Below are positions 1 through 4,981 of a DNA stretch of 6,127 nt, one piece after another. The DNA comes from an uncultured Collinsella sp. (GTDB taxonomy: Bacteria > Actinomycetota > Coriobacteriia > Coriobacteriales > Coriobacteriaceae), in the NCBI GenBank assembly GCA_900551015.1, contig URUI01000095.1:1-6127 (forward strand), read 5' to 3'. The notes beneath the pieces were generated by a model that saw only the letters and a list, made by a program, of their open reading frames with translations, was not told the origin of the DNA and did no database searches. A program made the position numbers and the translations under genes. Positions within the stretch are counted from its first letter, which is position 1. The number at the start of each line of letters is the position of its first letter.

Positions 1-1
1 C

Positions 2-505
2 ACGGCGGCGGGGGTCATCAGCTGCTGGGCCATGGGCGGCACGGGCGTGCACAGCTTCGATGCGTTACAGCCCATGGAGTGGCCCACGCGGCTCGAGGCG
101 GGCACGCTCAACGGCCACGGTGTCGCCGGCCTTTCTGTCGGCCTCGACTTTATCGAGGCCCAAGGTGGGGTCGAGGCGATTGCGGCGCATGAGCGAGCAC
201 TGGCGGATCGCTTTCTCGCTGGCGTGCGCGAAATCCCGGAGATCAAGCTCTACGGTGCCTTTGACCAGCCCGTGCGCTCGGCGATCGTTTCACTCAACGT
301 GGGCGATATCGATTCGGCCGAGATTTCGGACGCGCTCATGCAAGGGTGGGGGATTGCGACGCGCCCCGGCGCCCACTGCGCTCCGCTCATGCACCGCGCG
401 TTGGGGACCGAGCGCCAGGGTGTCGTTCGCTTCTCGTTTGGGTATTTCAACACGGACGAGGAAGTTGACGCCGCGATTGAAGCTTTGCGCGATTTAGCTT
501 GCTAA
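2..505 (+). CDS. Cysteine desulfurase family protein, EF2568-like (C-terminal part, 5' end outside window)
   Basis: This is the C-terminal 167 residues of a fold-type I, PLP-dependent class V aminotransferase-like enzyme; the reading frame is open to the left edge and stops with TAA at 503-505. The visible part starts after the PLP-lysine region. A GGTG motif is at visible residues 12-15, followed by the substrate-loop motif RLEAGTLN at 30-37. The loop RPGAHCAP carries the candidate catalytic cysteine at visible residue 126 (codon 377-379), and RFSFGYFNT follows near the C terminus. The GGTG...QP...RLEAGT...RPG.HCAP...RFSFGYFNT series fits the EF2568-like cysteine desulfurase subfamily better than IscS or classical SufS. 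Such enzymes release sulfur from cysteine as an enzyme persulfide, and some release selenium from selenocysteine. The subfamily often occurs with selenium genes, and selA-selB lie 3 kb downstream, so a selenium-supply role is possible but inferred. A terminator hairpin follows 15 bases after the stop. Confidence 0.88.
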   Translation, partial: TAAGVISCWAMGGTGVHSFDALQPMEWPTRLEAGTLNGHGVAGLSVGLDFIEAQGGVEAIAAHERALADRFLAGVREIPEIKLYGAFDQPVRSAIVSLNVGDIDSAEISDALMQGWGIATRPGAHCAPLMHRALGTERQGVVRFSFGYFNTDEEVDAAIEALRDLAC

Positions 506-519
506 AGCGTATATACTTG

Positions 520-553
520 CGGGATGGGCCTTTTGCCCGTCCCGTTTTTGTTT
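520..553 (+). terminator. Intrinsic terminator-like hairpin between the desulfurase gene and brnQ
   Basis: The arms 520-529 and 535-544 form a 10-bp stem with one T-G wobble (525/539) and a 5-base loop CTTTT. TTTTTGTTT follows at 545-553. This is a textbook Rho-independent terminator for the upstream gene. It leaves almost no room for a separate brnQ promoter, because the brnQ Shine-Dalgarno begins at 561. The hairpin may therefore also act on transcripts that enter brnQ. Confidence 0.85.
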
Positions 554-572
554 CGACCCGAAAGGTGGTCCC

Positions 573-1931
573 ATGGCCTCATCCGCGCCGCGCGGCCTGC
601 GCTCCGACCATGTCGTTACCGTCGGTATCGCCCTGTTCTCGATGCTCTTTGGCGCCGGCAACCTTATTATTCCGCCGCTGCTGGCGCTGCAGGCAGGTTC
701 TGCCACGCCGGTCGCCATGCTCGGCTTTCTCATTGCCGCCATCGGCCTGCCCGTCATGGGCTTTATCGCCGTGGCACTTGCCGGAACGGCGCGCGAGCTT
801 GCCGGCCGTGTGCATCCCAAGTTCGGCGAGTTCTTTGTCGCGGCGGTGTATCTGGCTATCGGCCCGTGCCTGGCCATTCCGCGCACGAGCTCCACGGCCT
901 TCGAGATGCTGGTGCCGCTGTTGCCCGAGGGCGTCTCGCTCGGCACGGCGCGCCTGGTGTTTGCCGTCGGCTTCTTTGTCGTCGCGTTTGCGCTCACGCT
1001 GCGCCCGGGCGTCATCACACGCGTGCTCGGCCGCATTACGGGCCCCGCGCTCATTGCGCTCATCGTGCTGGTCGTTGGTGCTGCCGTGATCTCGCCGCTG
1101 GGTCCCGCTGCCGCGCCGCAGGCCCCCTACGATGCTGGCGCTGCCGTGCAGGGCTTTCTGACTGGCTATCAGACCATGGACCTGCTCGCGTCGCTCGCCT
1201 TTGGCATCATCATCGCCGAGACCATCCACGAGTTGGGTGTTACCGATGACAAGCGCGTGGCCTTCGAGATTTCGCGTTCCGGTGTGATCGCCGGCGTACT
1301 CATGGCCATCATCTACTGCGGCTTGGGCCTTGCCGGTATGCAGCTCGGCACCGTGATGCCCGACGCTACCAACGGCGCCGCCATCCTCGCCCGTTCGGCC
1401 TCCATGCATTTTGGGCTTGCCGGCACGGTCGTGGTCTTTGCGATCTTTTTCCTCGCCTGCATGAACGTGTGCATCGGCCTCATCAGCTGCTGCTCGCGTT
1501 ACTTCTGCGAGACGTATGTGGTCGAAGGGGGAGCGGAGGCCTCTGAGGAGGCCATGCGCCGCCCCTTTGCGGTTCTCGCCTTTGTGTTCGCAGCGTTTTC
1601 GTGCGTGCTCTCCAACGTGGGCCTCGACGTGATTCTTATGTTCTCGGTGCCCATGCTCAATGCCTTGTATCCCGTTGCCATTGTGCTGGTGCTTATGGGC
1701 CTGGTGCACGGTTTTTGCGACGCGCATCCGCAGGTATGGGTCTGGGTCGGCGGCGTCGTCGCGGTGCAGAGCGTGATCACCTCGGTCCGCGACGCGTTCT
1801 TTGCTGGCGCGTGGCTACCGTTCGATGCGCTGCCGCTGGCGGATATCGGTGCCGCGTGGGCGCCGGTCGCCGTGGTGGCGTTTGTGATAGGCCTGCTCCA
1901 CAGCCGGTTTGTCGCACATTCGAGGAGCTAG
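573..1931 (+). CDS. brnQ: Branched-chain amino acid:cation symporter, BrnQ/LIVCS family
   Basis: The 452-residue product has the length and character of BrnQ carriers, inner-membrane proteins with about 12 transmembrane segments that import leucine, isoleucine and valine with sodium (or protons). Family landmarks are FGAGNLIIPP at residues 26-35 in the first membrane segment, IGPCLAIPRTSSTAFE at 96-111, and GYQTMDLLASLAFG at 198-211. Hydrophobic segments continue to the C terminus, which ends in a short basic tail. The ATG at 573 is chosen because AAAGGTGG (561-568) stands 4 bases upstream and the protein begins normally for the family. The stop is TAG at 1929-1931. A terminator-like hairpin ends just before the Shine-Dalgarno, so expression probably depends on read-through from upstream or on a promoter upstream of or overlapping that hairpin. 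No terminator is evident after the stop, and the tRNA promoter begins 11 bases later. Substrate preference among the branched-chain amino acids cannot be read from the sequence. Confidence 0.93.
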   Translation: MASSAPRGLRSDHVVTVGIALFSMLFGAGNLIIPPLLALQAGSATPVAMLGFLIAAIGLPVMGFIAVALAGTARELAGRVHPKFGEFFVAAVYLAIGPCLAIPRTSSTAFEMLVPLLPEGVSLGTARLVFAVGFFVVAFALTLRPGVITRVLGRITGPALIALIVLVVGAAVISPLGPAAAPQAPYDAGAAVQGFLTGYQTMDLLASLAFGIIIAETIHELGVTDDKRVAFEISRSGVIAGVLMAIIYCGLGLAGMQLGTVMPDATNGAAILARSASMHFGLAGTVVVFAIFFLACMNVCIGLISCCSRYFCETYVVEGGAEASEEAMRRPFAVLAFVFAAFSCVLSNVGLDVILMFSVPMLNALYPVAIVLVLMGLVHGFCDAHPQVWVWVGGVVAVQSVITSVRDAFFAGAWLPFDALPLADIGAAWAPVAVVAFVIGLLHSRFVAHSRS

Positions 1932-1942
1932 AATATCGCCGC

Positions 1943-1971
1943 TTGCACAGGCGGGAAGTCTCCCCTATAAT
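1943..1971 (+). promoter_or_regulatory. Promoter of the tRNA-Pro/tRNA-Gly unit
   Basis: TTGCAC (1943-1948) and a perfect TATAAT (1966-1971) are separated by 17 bases, the optimal spacing for a housekeeping sigma factor. Transcription would start near 1978, giving a leader of about 45 bases before tRNA-Pro. The -35 is only a partial match to TTGACA. Location between the brnQ stop and the first tRNA supports the call. Confidence 0.75.
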
Positions 1972-2022
1972 TTCCTTCGCTTTGGGACACGCAAGGTTTA
2001 TGCCTTAGCTGCTCAACACCTT

Positions 2023-2099
2023 CGGGACGTGGCGCAGTTTGGTAGCGCGCCTGCTTTGGGAGCAGGATGTCGCAGGTTCAAATCCTGTCGTCCCGACCA
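2023..2099 (+). tRNA. tRNA-Pro (anticodon TGG)
   Basis: A complete cloverleaf can be drawn. The acceptor stem is CGGGACG (2023-2029) with CGTCCCG (2089-2095). The anticodon stem is CCTGC/GCAGG around the loop TTTGGGA, with anticodon TGG at 2057-2059 followed by G at position 37, as usual for proline tRNAs. The T-loop is TTCAAAT. Discriminator A (2096) and an encoded CCA (2097-2099) follow. It lies 6 bases upstream of tRNA-Gly and is surely co-transcribed with it. Confidence 0.97.
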
Positions 2100-2105
2100 T
2101 ATCTT

Positions 2106-2179
2106 GCGGGCGTAGTTCAATGGTAGAACCCCAGCCTTCCAAGCTGATGACGCGGGTTCGATTCCCGTCGCCCGCTCCA
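2106..2179 (+). tRNA. tRNA-Gly (anticodon TCC)
   Basis: The acceptor stem is GCGGGCG (2106-2112) with CGCCCGC (2169-2175). The D-arm is GTTC/GAAC, and the anticodon loop CTTCCAA has anticodon TCC at 2138-2140. The T-loop is TTCGATT. Discriminator T (2176) is followed by an encoded CCA (2177-2179). One oddity is that the top pair of the anticodon stem is C2131 opposite A2147, a mismatch where T-A is expected. The last 18 bases of this gene recur in direct orientation at 2365-2382, and an inner 22-base stretch recurs inverted at 2241-2262. Confidence 0.96.
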
Positions 2180-2192
2180 TAAGAATTGTTTT

Positions 2193-2233
2193 AACGGCTT
2201 TGGTTTCCTTTGGGAATCAGAGCTGTTTTCGTT
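2193..2233 (+). terminator. Intrinsic terminator of the tRNA-Pro/tRNA-Gly transcript
   Basis: The arms 2193-2208 and 2212-2227 pair over 16 consecutive positions around a TTT loop. Four pairs are G-U wobbles (2196/2224, 2200/2220, 2203/2217, 2206/2214). The run TTTTCGTTT follows from within the 3' arm to 2233. Because of the wobbles the stem is stable only in RNA read from the + strand, which matches a terminator for the two tRNAs 14 bases upstream. Confidence 0.85.
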
Positions 2234-2240
2234 TACGCGC

Positions 2241-2262
2241 CGGGCGACGGGAATCGAACCCG
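2241..2262 (-). repeat. Inverted 22-base copy of the tRNA-Gly T-arm and acceptor
   Basis: These 22 bases are the exact reverse complement of 2153-2174 in tRNA-Gly, covering part of the T-stem, the T-loop and most of the 3' acceptor strand. Identity is lost immediately on both sides. Read on the - strand it could form an intact T-stem/T-loop next to a GCCCG acceptor-like strand. Confidence 0.85.
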
Positions 2263-2377
2263 TCAGGGTGCGGAGCTGAGAAAATGCGTGAGCATTTTCC
2301 AGCGCAGCACGCAAGGGCCGAAGGCCCGCAGCGAAACAAGGATTTGCGAAGCAAATCCTTGGACTTCCCGTCGCCCG
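2241..2377. repeat. Three-hairpin element closed by a 13-bp inverted repeat derived from tRNA-Gly
   Basis: A perfect 13-bp inverted repeat, CGGGCGACGGGAA (2241-2253) and its complement (2365-2377), encloses three perfect hairpins. Hairpin 1 has arms 2280-2287 and 2292-2299 with loop GTGA, and extends by four more pairs past one bulged A. Hairpin 2 has arms 2315-2319 and 2323-2327 with loop GAA. Hairpin 3 has arms 2337-2347 and 2351-2361 with loop GAA. Both terminal arms are copies of the tRNA-Gly T-arm/acceptor region. No credible coding frame exists here, and the frames that cross it translate antisense tRNA. The element sits between the tRNA terminator and the focA promoter. It could be a small non-autonomous mobile or REP-like repeat, a structured RNA, or the remnant of an integration at the tRNA. 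I do not recognise a named family. Confidence 0.75.
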
Positions 2378-2382
2378 CTCCA
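2365..2382 (+). repeat. Direct 18-base copy of the tRNA-Gly 3' end, attachment-site-like
   Basis: These 18 bases are identical to 2162-2179, the last part of tRNA-Gly including the encoded CCA. Identity stops exactly after the CCA. A direct duplication of a tRNA 3' end is what integration at a tRNA attachment site leaves behind, but only 185 bases separate the two copies, so no autonomous element lies between them. Confidence 0.7.
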
Positions 2383-2387
2383 AGCTA

Positions 2388-2393
2388 TATAAT
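2388..2393 (+). promoter_or_regulatory. Candidate -10 element for focA
   Basis: TATAAT at 2388-2393 lies 110 bases before the focA start codon and just beyond the tRNA-Gly 3'-end copy. At 17-base spacing the -35 position is TTCCCG (2365-2370), a poor match lying inside the repeat. A weak or activator-dependent promoter is therefore likely if this is the true -10. Confidence 0.5.
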
Positions 2394-2398
2394 CGCAG

Positions 2399-2417
2399 GC
2401 CAATATGCTAATTTGGC
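2399..2417. promoter_or_regulatory. Short dyad downstream of the focA -10, possible operator
   Basis: GCCAA (2399-2403) and TTGGC (2413-2417) form a 5-bp dyad with a 9-base spacer, starting 5 bases after the candidate -10, where a repressor would block initiation. It does not match the FNR consensus TTGAT-N4-ATCAA. A dyad this short can occur by chance. Confidence 0.25.
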
Positions 2418-2502
2418 TCGCGTTTATTTTTATACCGTCCGACCTCGCGGGGCAAATGAACCAAGAGCGTTTGTCCCACATCGTAAGAAAGTAGTGATTG
2501 CC

Positions 2503-3339
2503 ATGGCACAGAGTAAGGCAGAATACCCCACCCCCGACTGCCTGGCGCCCGCCGCGATCGAGGCTAAGTCCGAGGCCGCCGGCGTTACCAAGGCCAACCT
2601 GCCGGTCTCGAAGGCCTTTTTGCTCGCCATGTTCGCCGGAGCGTTTATCGCCTTCGGCGGCCTGTTCTTCACGGTCTTTCTGAGCGATCCCACGCTTGGC
2701 TGGGGCGCCCAGCGCTTCGTGGGCGGTCTTGCTTTTTGCCTGGGACTGGTGCTCGTGCTCATTTGCGGCGCGGAGCTGTTTACCGGTAACTCGCTTATGG
2801 TATGCGCGCTTAAGAGCAAAAAGATTACGCTCGTCCAGATGTTCAAGGCTTGGGCTGTTGTGTGGATCGGCAACTTTGCCGGCGCCCTGTTCGTTGTCTT
2901 TTTGATTTACATGGCAGCTATTTATAAGCTCAACGGCGAGGCCGTCGCCAATACCATGGTGAGCGTCGCCGCCGGTAAGGTTGCGATCGACGCCGTTACC
3001 ATCTTCTTCCGCGGCATTTTGTGCAACATCTTTGTCTGCCTGGCCGTATGGATCGGCACTGCCGGCAAGACCGTGGTCGACAAGGTCGTGGGCATTTTGC
3101 TGCCCATCGCTGCCTTTGTGGCCTGCGGTTTTGAGCACTGCGTCGCCAACATGTACTTTTTGCCCATGGGTATTTTGATGCACTCCTGCGGCTATGGAGC
3201 CGATGTCGCTGGCGCCGATGCCCTCAACGCTGCCGGGTTGGCGCTCAACCTTACGGTCGCCACGCTGGGCAATATCGTGGGTGGCGCCCTGATCGTGGCG
3301 CTGGGCTACTGGTTTATCTACGCCAACAAAGAGTCCTAA
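2503..3339 (+). CDS. focA: Formate/nitrite transporter (FNT) family channel, FocA/FdhC-like
   Basis: The 278-residue product has the usual FNT length and about six transmembrane segments (roughly 36-61, 72-93, 113-136, 160-185, 190-212, 248-273). FNT proteins are pentameric inner-membrane channels passing formate, nitrite or hydrosulfide. Family motifs are GAELFTGN at 89-96, GNFAGA at 123-128, and FEHCVANMYFLPMGIL at 210-225, whose H212 corresponds to the gating histidine of FocA. Another GN-GG repeat is at 256-261. The ATG at 2503 is preferred because the protein then begins with a normal soluble N-terminus, and upstream codons in the same frame run through the repeat element. The Shine-Dalgarno is weak (AAGAAAG, 2485-2491). 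A GTG at 2494 in the same frame is an alternative. Formate is the favoured substrate because selA-selB follow and bacterial formate dehydrogenases are classic selenoproteins, but nitrite (NirC) or hydrosulfide transport is not excluded. The gene ends TAA, 22 bases before an inverted-repeat hairpin. Confidence 0.9.
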   Translation: MAQSKAEYPTPDCLAPAAIEAKSEAAGVTKANLPVSKAFLLAMFAGAFIAFGGLFFTVFLSDPTLGWGAQRFVGGLAFCLGLVLVLICGAELFTGNSLMVCALKSKKITLVQMFKAWAVVWIGNFAGALFVVFLIYMAAIYKLNGEAVANTMVSVAAGKVAIDAVTIFFRGILCNIFVCLAVWIGTAGKTVVDKVVGILLPIAAFVACGFEHCVANMYFLPMGILMHSCGYGADVAGADALNAAGLALNLTVATLGNIVGGALIVALGYWFIYANKES

Positions 3340-3361
3340 AGGACCCAACCCATAACCGACC

Positions 3362-3448
3362 AAAAAGGGACAGGTTTATTTTGGCAGGTTTTGAGCGAGG
3401 CGCTGCGCCGTCTTGTCACGAGCTGCCATAATGGACCTGTCCCTTTTT
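3362..3448. repeat. Long palindromic intergenic element, probable bidirectional terminator
   Basis: AAAAAGGGACAGGT (3362-3375) is perfectly inverted at 3435-3448. Pairing continues inward to 3387/3423, giving 26 positions with one mismatch (3381/3429) and two G-U pairs. A small nested hairpin, arms 3399-3402 and 3406-3409, sits in the loop. The outer A-run and T-run place a U-tract after the stem on either strand, so it can terminate focA transcription and also transcription from the opposite strand. The long arms with a unique centre also fit a miniature inverted-repeat element. I associate the arm sequence with dispersed repeats in Collinsella-like genomes, from memory only. It is not coding, although the selA frame stays open upstream into it. 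Confidence 0.8.
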
Positions 3449-3523
3449 GCATGTGCGTTGCCGCATTTTGCTGCTGACGACAAAGGGGACCCGCTTTTTA
3501 TTGATTATGTCGAAAGGCTTTCC

Positions 3524-4981
3524 ATGAGCGACTGCGAATCCATGCCTGCCGAGGTGCGCGACCGCCTGCGCTCCATTCCCGCCGTTCACGAGCTGCTGGC
3601 CGAGTGGCCGGTCATGAAGGCTGCCGGCGATGCGGGCGACATGATTGTGCGCGAGGCGATTGATGCCGAGCTCGATGCCGAGCGCGAGGCGATTCGCTCT
3701 GGCGTCCCCGCTAGGAATAAGCGCGAGCTCGCCTTGGCCATCGAGCAGCGGTGCCACCGACTGTCGCTGCCGACCCTGCGCCCTGCCGTCAACGCGTCGG
3801 GCGTTGTGATTCACACCAATCTGGGCCGTGCTCCGCTTGCTCCCGCAGCGGTGCAGGCGGTGGCCGATGTCGCCCGCGGCTACAGCACGCTTGAGTATGA
3901 CGTCGCGACCTGTGCCCGTGGGGGCCGCAAAGAGCATGCCGCGCGTCTGCTGCGCACGCTCACGGGGGCGCAGGACGCCCTGGTTGTCAACAACAACGCC
4001 GCGGCGGTGCTGCTGGTGCTTGCCGCGCATGCAAGCGGCAAAGAGGTCATCGTGAGCCGTGGCGAGCTTGTCGAGGTGGGCGGCAGCTTCCGCATTCCCG
4101 ATATCATGGCGGCTTCGGGTGCCAAGCTTGTCGAGGTGGGCTCCACCAACCGCACGCATCTGGATGATTACCGAAGCGCCATTACGCCCAATACGGCGAT
4201 GATCTTGAAAGTTCATCCTTCTAACTACCGTATCGAGGGTTTCCACGAGGAGGTTTCCGCGGCGGAGCTTTCTGCGCTGGCGCATGAGCACGGGCTGTTA
4301 CTGTACGAGGACCAGGGCTCGGGCGCTTTGCTTACAGATGAGGTGCTCGTCGATGCTGGGGAGAAGCCCACGTCCGCCTCGCTTTGCGCCGGCGTTGACG
4401 TCGTCTCGTGCTCGGGCGACAAGCTGCTCGGCGCCTCGCAAGCGGGCATTATTCTCGGTAGCGCCCAGGTAATCGCCGCCTGTGCCTCGCATCCGCTTAT
4501 GCGCGCGCTTCGCCCCGGCAAGCTCACGCTCGCGGCGCTCGAGGCCACTTTGCGCCTGTATGTGACCGGATCCGATACAGCGCATCGGGAGATCCCGGTG
4601 CTCAACATGCTTTCCGGCGCGCCGGCTCCGCTCGAGCGTCAGGCCAAGCGCCTGCATGACCGCATGCTGCGCAAGCTTCGCGAGTCTCAGTGTGAGGAGG
4701 CGGTGGAGCTGCAGGTTGTCGAGGGCGTGTCTGCTCCGGGCGGCGGTTCGCTGCCGACCGTCGAGCTCCCAACTTTTTGCGTTGCCGTCTGTCCCGTCGA
4801 TGGGCGTCTATCCGCCGATGGCCTAAAGCGCGCTATGGTACAGGAGCCCGATACGCCGGTTGTGACGCGCGTGCGGCACGACCAGGTGCTTTTTGACGTT
4901 CGCACGCTTTTGCGCGACACCGACCTTGACCTGTGTGCGTCTGCGTTGGCGGATGCCGTGCGGGCAGGTTTGCGTCGATGA
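3524..4981 (+). CDS. selA: L-seryl-tRNA(Sec) selenium transferase (selenocysteine synthase)
   Basis: SelA is a PLP enzyme that converts Ser-tRNA(Sec) to Sec-tRNA(Sec) using selenophosphate from SelD; bacterial SelA is a cytoplasmic homodecamer. The 485-residue product is slightly longer than E. coli SelA (463). The N-terminal tRNA-binding part contains RSIPAVHELL at 16-25. RPAVNASGVVIHTNLGRAPL at 86-105 is a SelA hallmark. RGELVEVGGSFRIPDIM spans 179-195, and SGDKLLGASQAG (297-308) carries the PLP lysine K300. The ATG at 3524 is chosen because GAAAGG (3512-3517) stands 6 bases upstream. The frame stays open to an ATG at 3413, but that adds 37 residues encoded partly by the intergenic palindrome. 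An ATG at 3542 is less well placed. The gene follows focA and the probable terminator, so it needs its own promoter in 3449-3510, where I see no convincing -35/-10 pair. Its stop overlaps the selB start (ATGA), implying translational coupling. Confidence 0.96.
   Translation: MSDCESMPAEVRDRLRSIPAVHELLAEWPVMKAAGDAGDMIVREAIDAELDAEREAIRSGVPARNKRELALAIEQRCHRLSLPTLRPAVNASGVVIHTNLGRAPLAPAAVQAVADVARGYSTLEYDVATCARGGRKEHAARLLRTLTGAQDALVVNNNAAAVLLVLAAHASGKEVIVSRGELVEVGGSFRIPDIMAASGAKLVEVGSTNRTHLDDYRSAITPNTAMILKVHPSNYRIEGFHEEVSAAELSALAHEHGLLLYEDQGSGALLTDEVLVDAGEKPTSASLCAGVDVVSCSGDKLLGASQAGIILGSAQVIAACASHPLMRALRPGKLTLAALEATLRLYVTGSDTAHREIPVLNMLSGAPAPLERQAKRLHDRMLRKLRESQCEEAVELQVVEGVSAPGGGSLPTVELPTFCVAVCPVDGRLSADGLKRAMVQEPDTPVVTRVRHDQVLFDVRTLLRDTDLDLCASALADAVRAGLRR

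Noticed and set aside
485..517. A full sigma-70 promoter for brnQ using TATACT at 512-517
   Set aside because: No acceptable -35 is found at 16-18 bases upstream, and transcription would start inside the hairpin. It is kept only as part of the attenuation hypothesis.
2241..2382. A tRNA-Sec (selC) gene in the structured region near the sel genes
   Set aside because: There is no 8-bp acceptor, no TCA anticodon loop and no long variable arm in the right order. The hairpins do not form a tRNA-Sec fold.
2117..2383. Minus-strand ORF of 88 codons over tRNA-Gly and the repeat
   Set aside because: It translates the antisense of a tRNA gene (SGRRESNPRHQ-type peptide) and has no independent support.
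2200..2502. In-frame extension of the FNT gene upstream to about 2200
   Set aside because: It runs through the tRNA terminator and the three-hairpin element. Its peptide is an antisense-tRNA translation (GRRESNP type), a common artefact.
3413..3523. Upstream extension of selA by 37 residues to the ATG at 3413
   Set aside because: The extension is encoded partly by the 3362-3448 palindrome, has no good Shine-Dalgarno, and does not resemble the SelA N-terminus. The ATG at 3524 has GAAAGG 6 bases upstream.
4065..4141. A 17-base repeat AGCTTGTCGAGGTGGGC occurring twice exactly 60 bases apart in selA
   Set aside because: Both copies encode LVEVG in positions expected for SelA, so protein similarity plus codon bias explains it.
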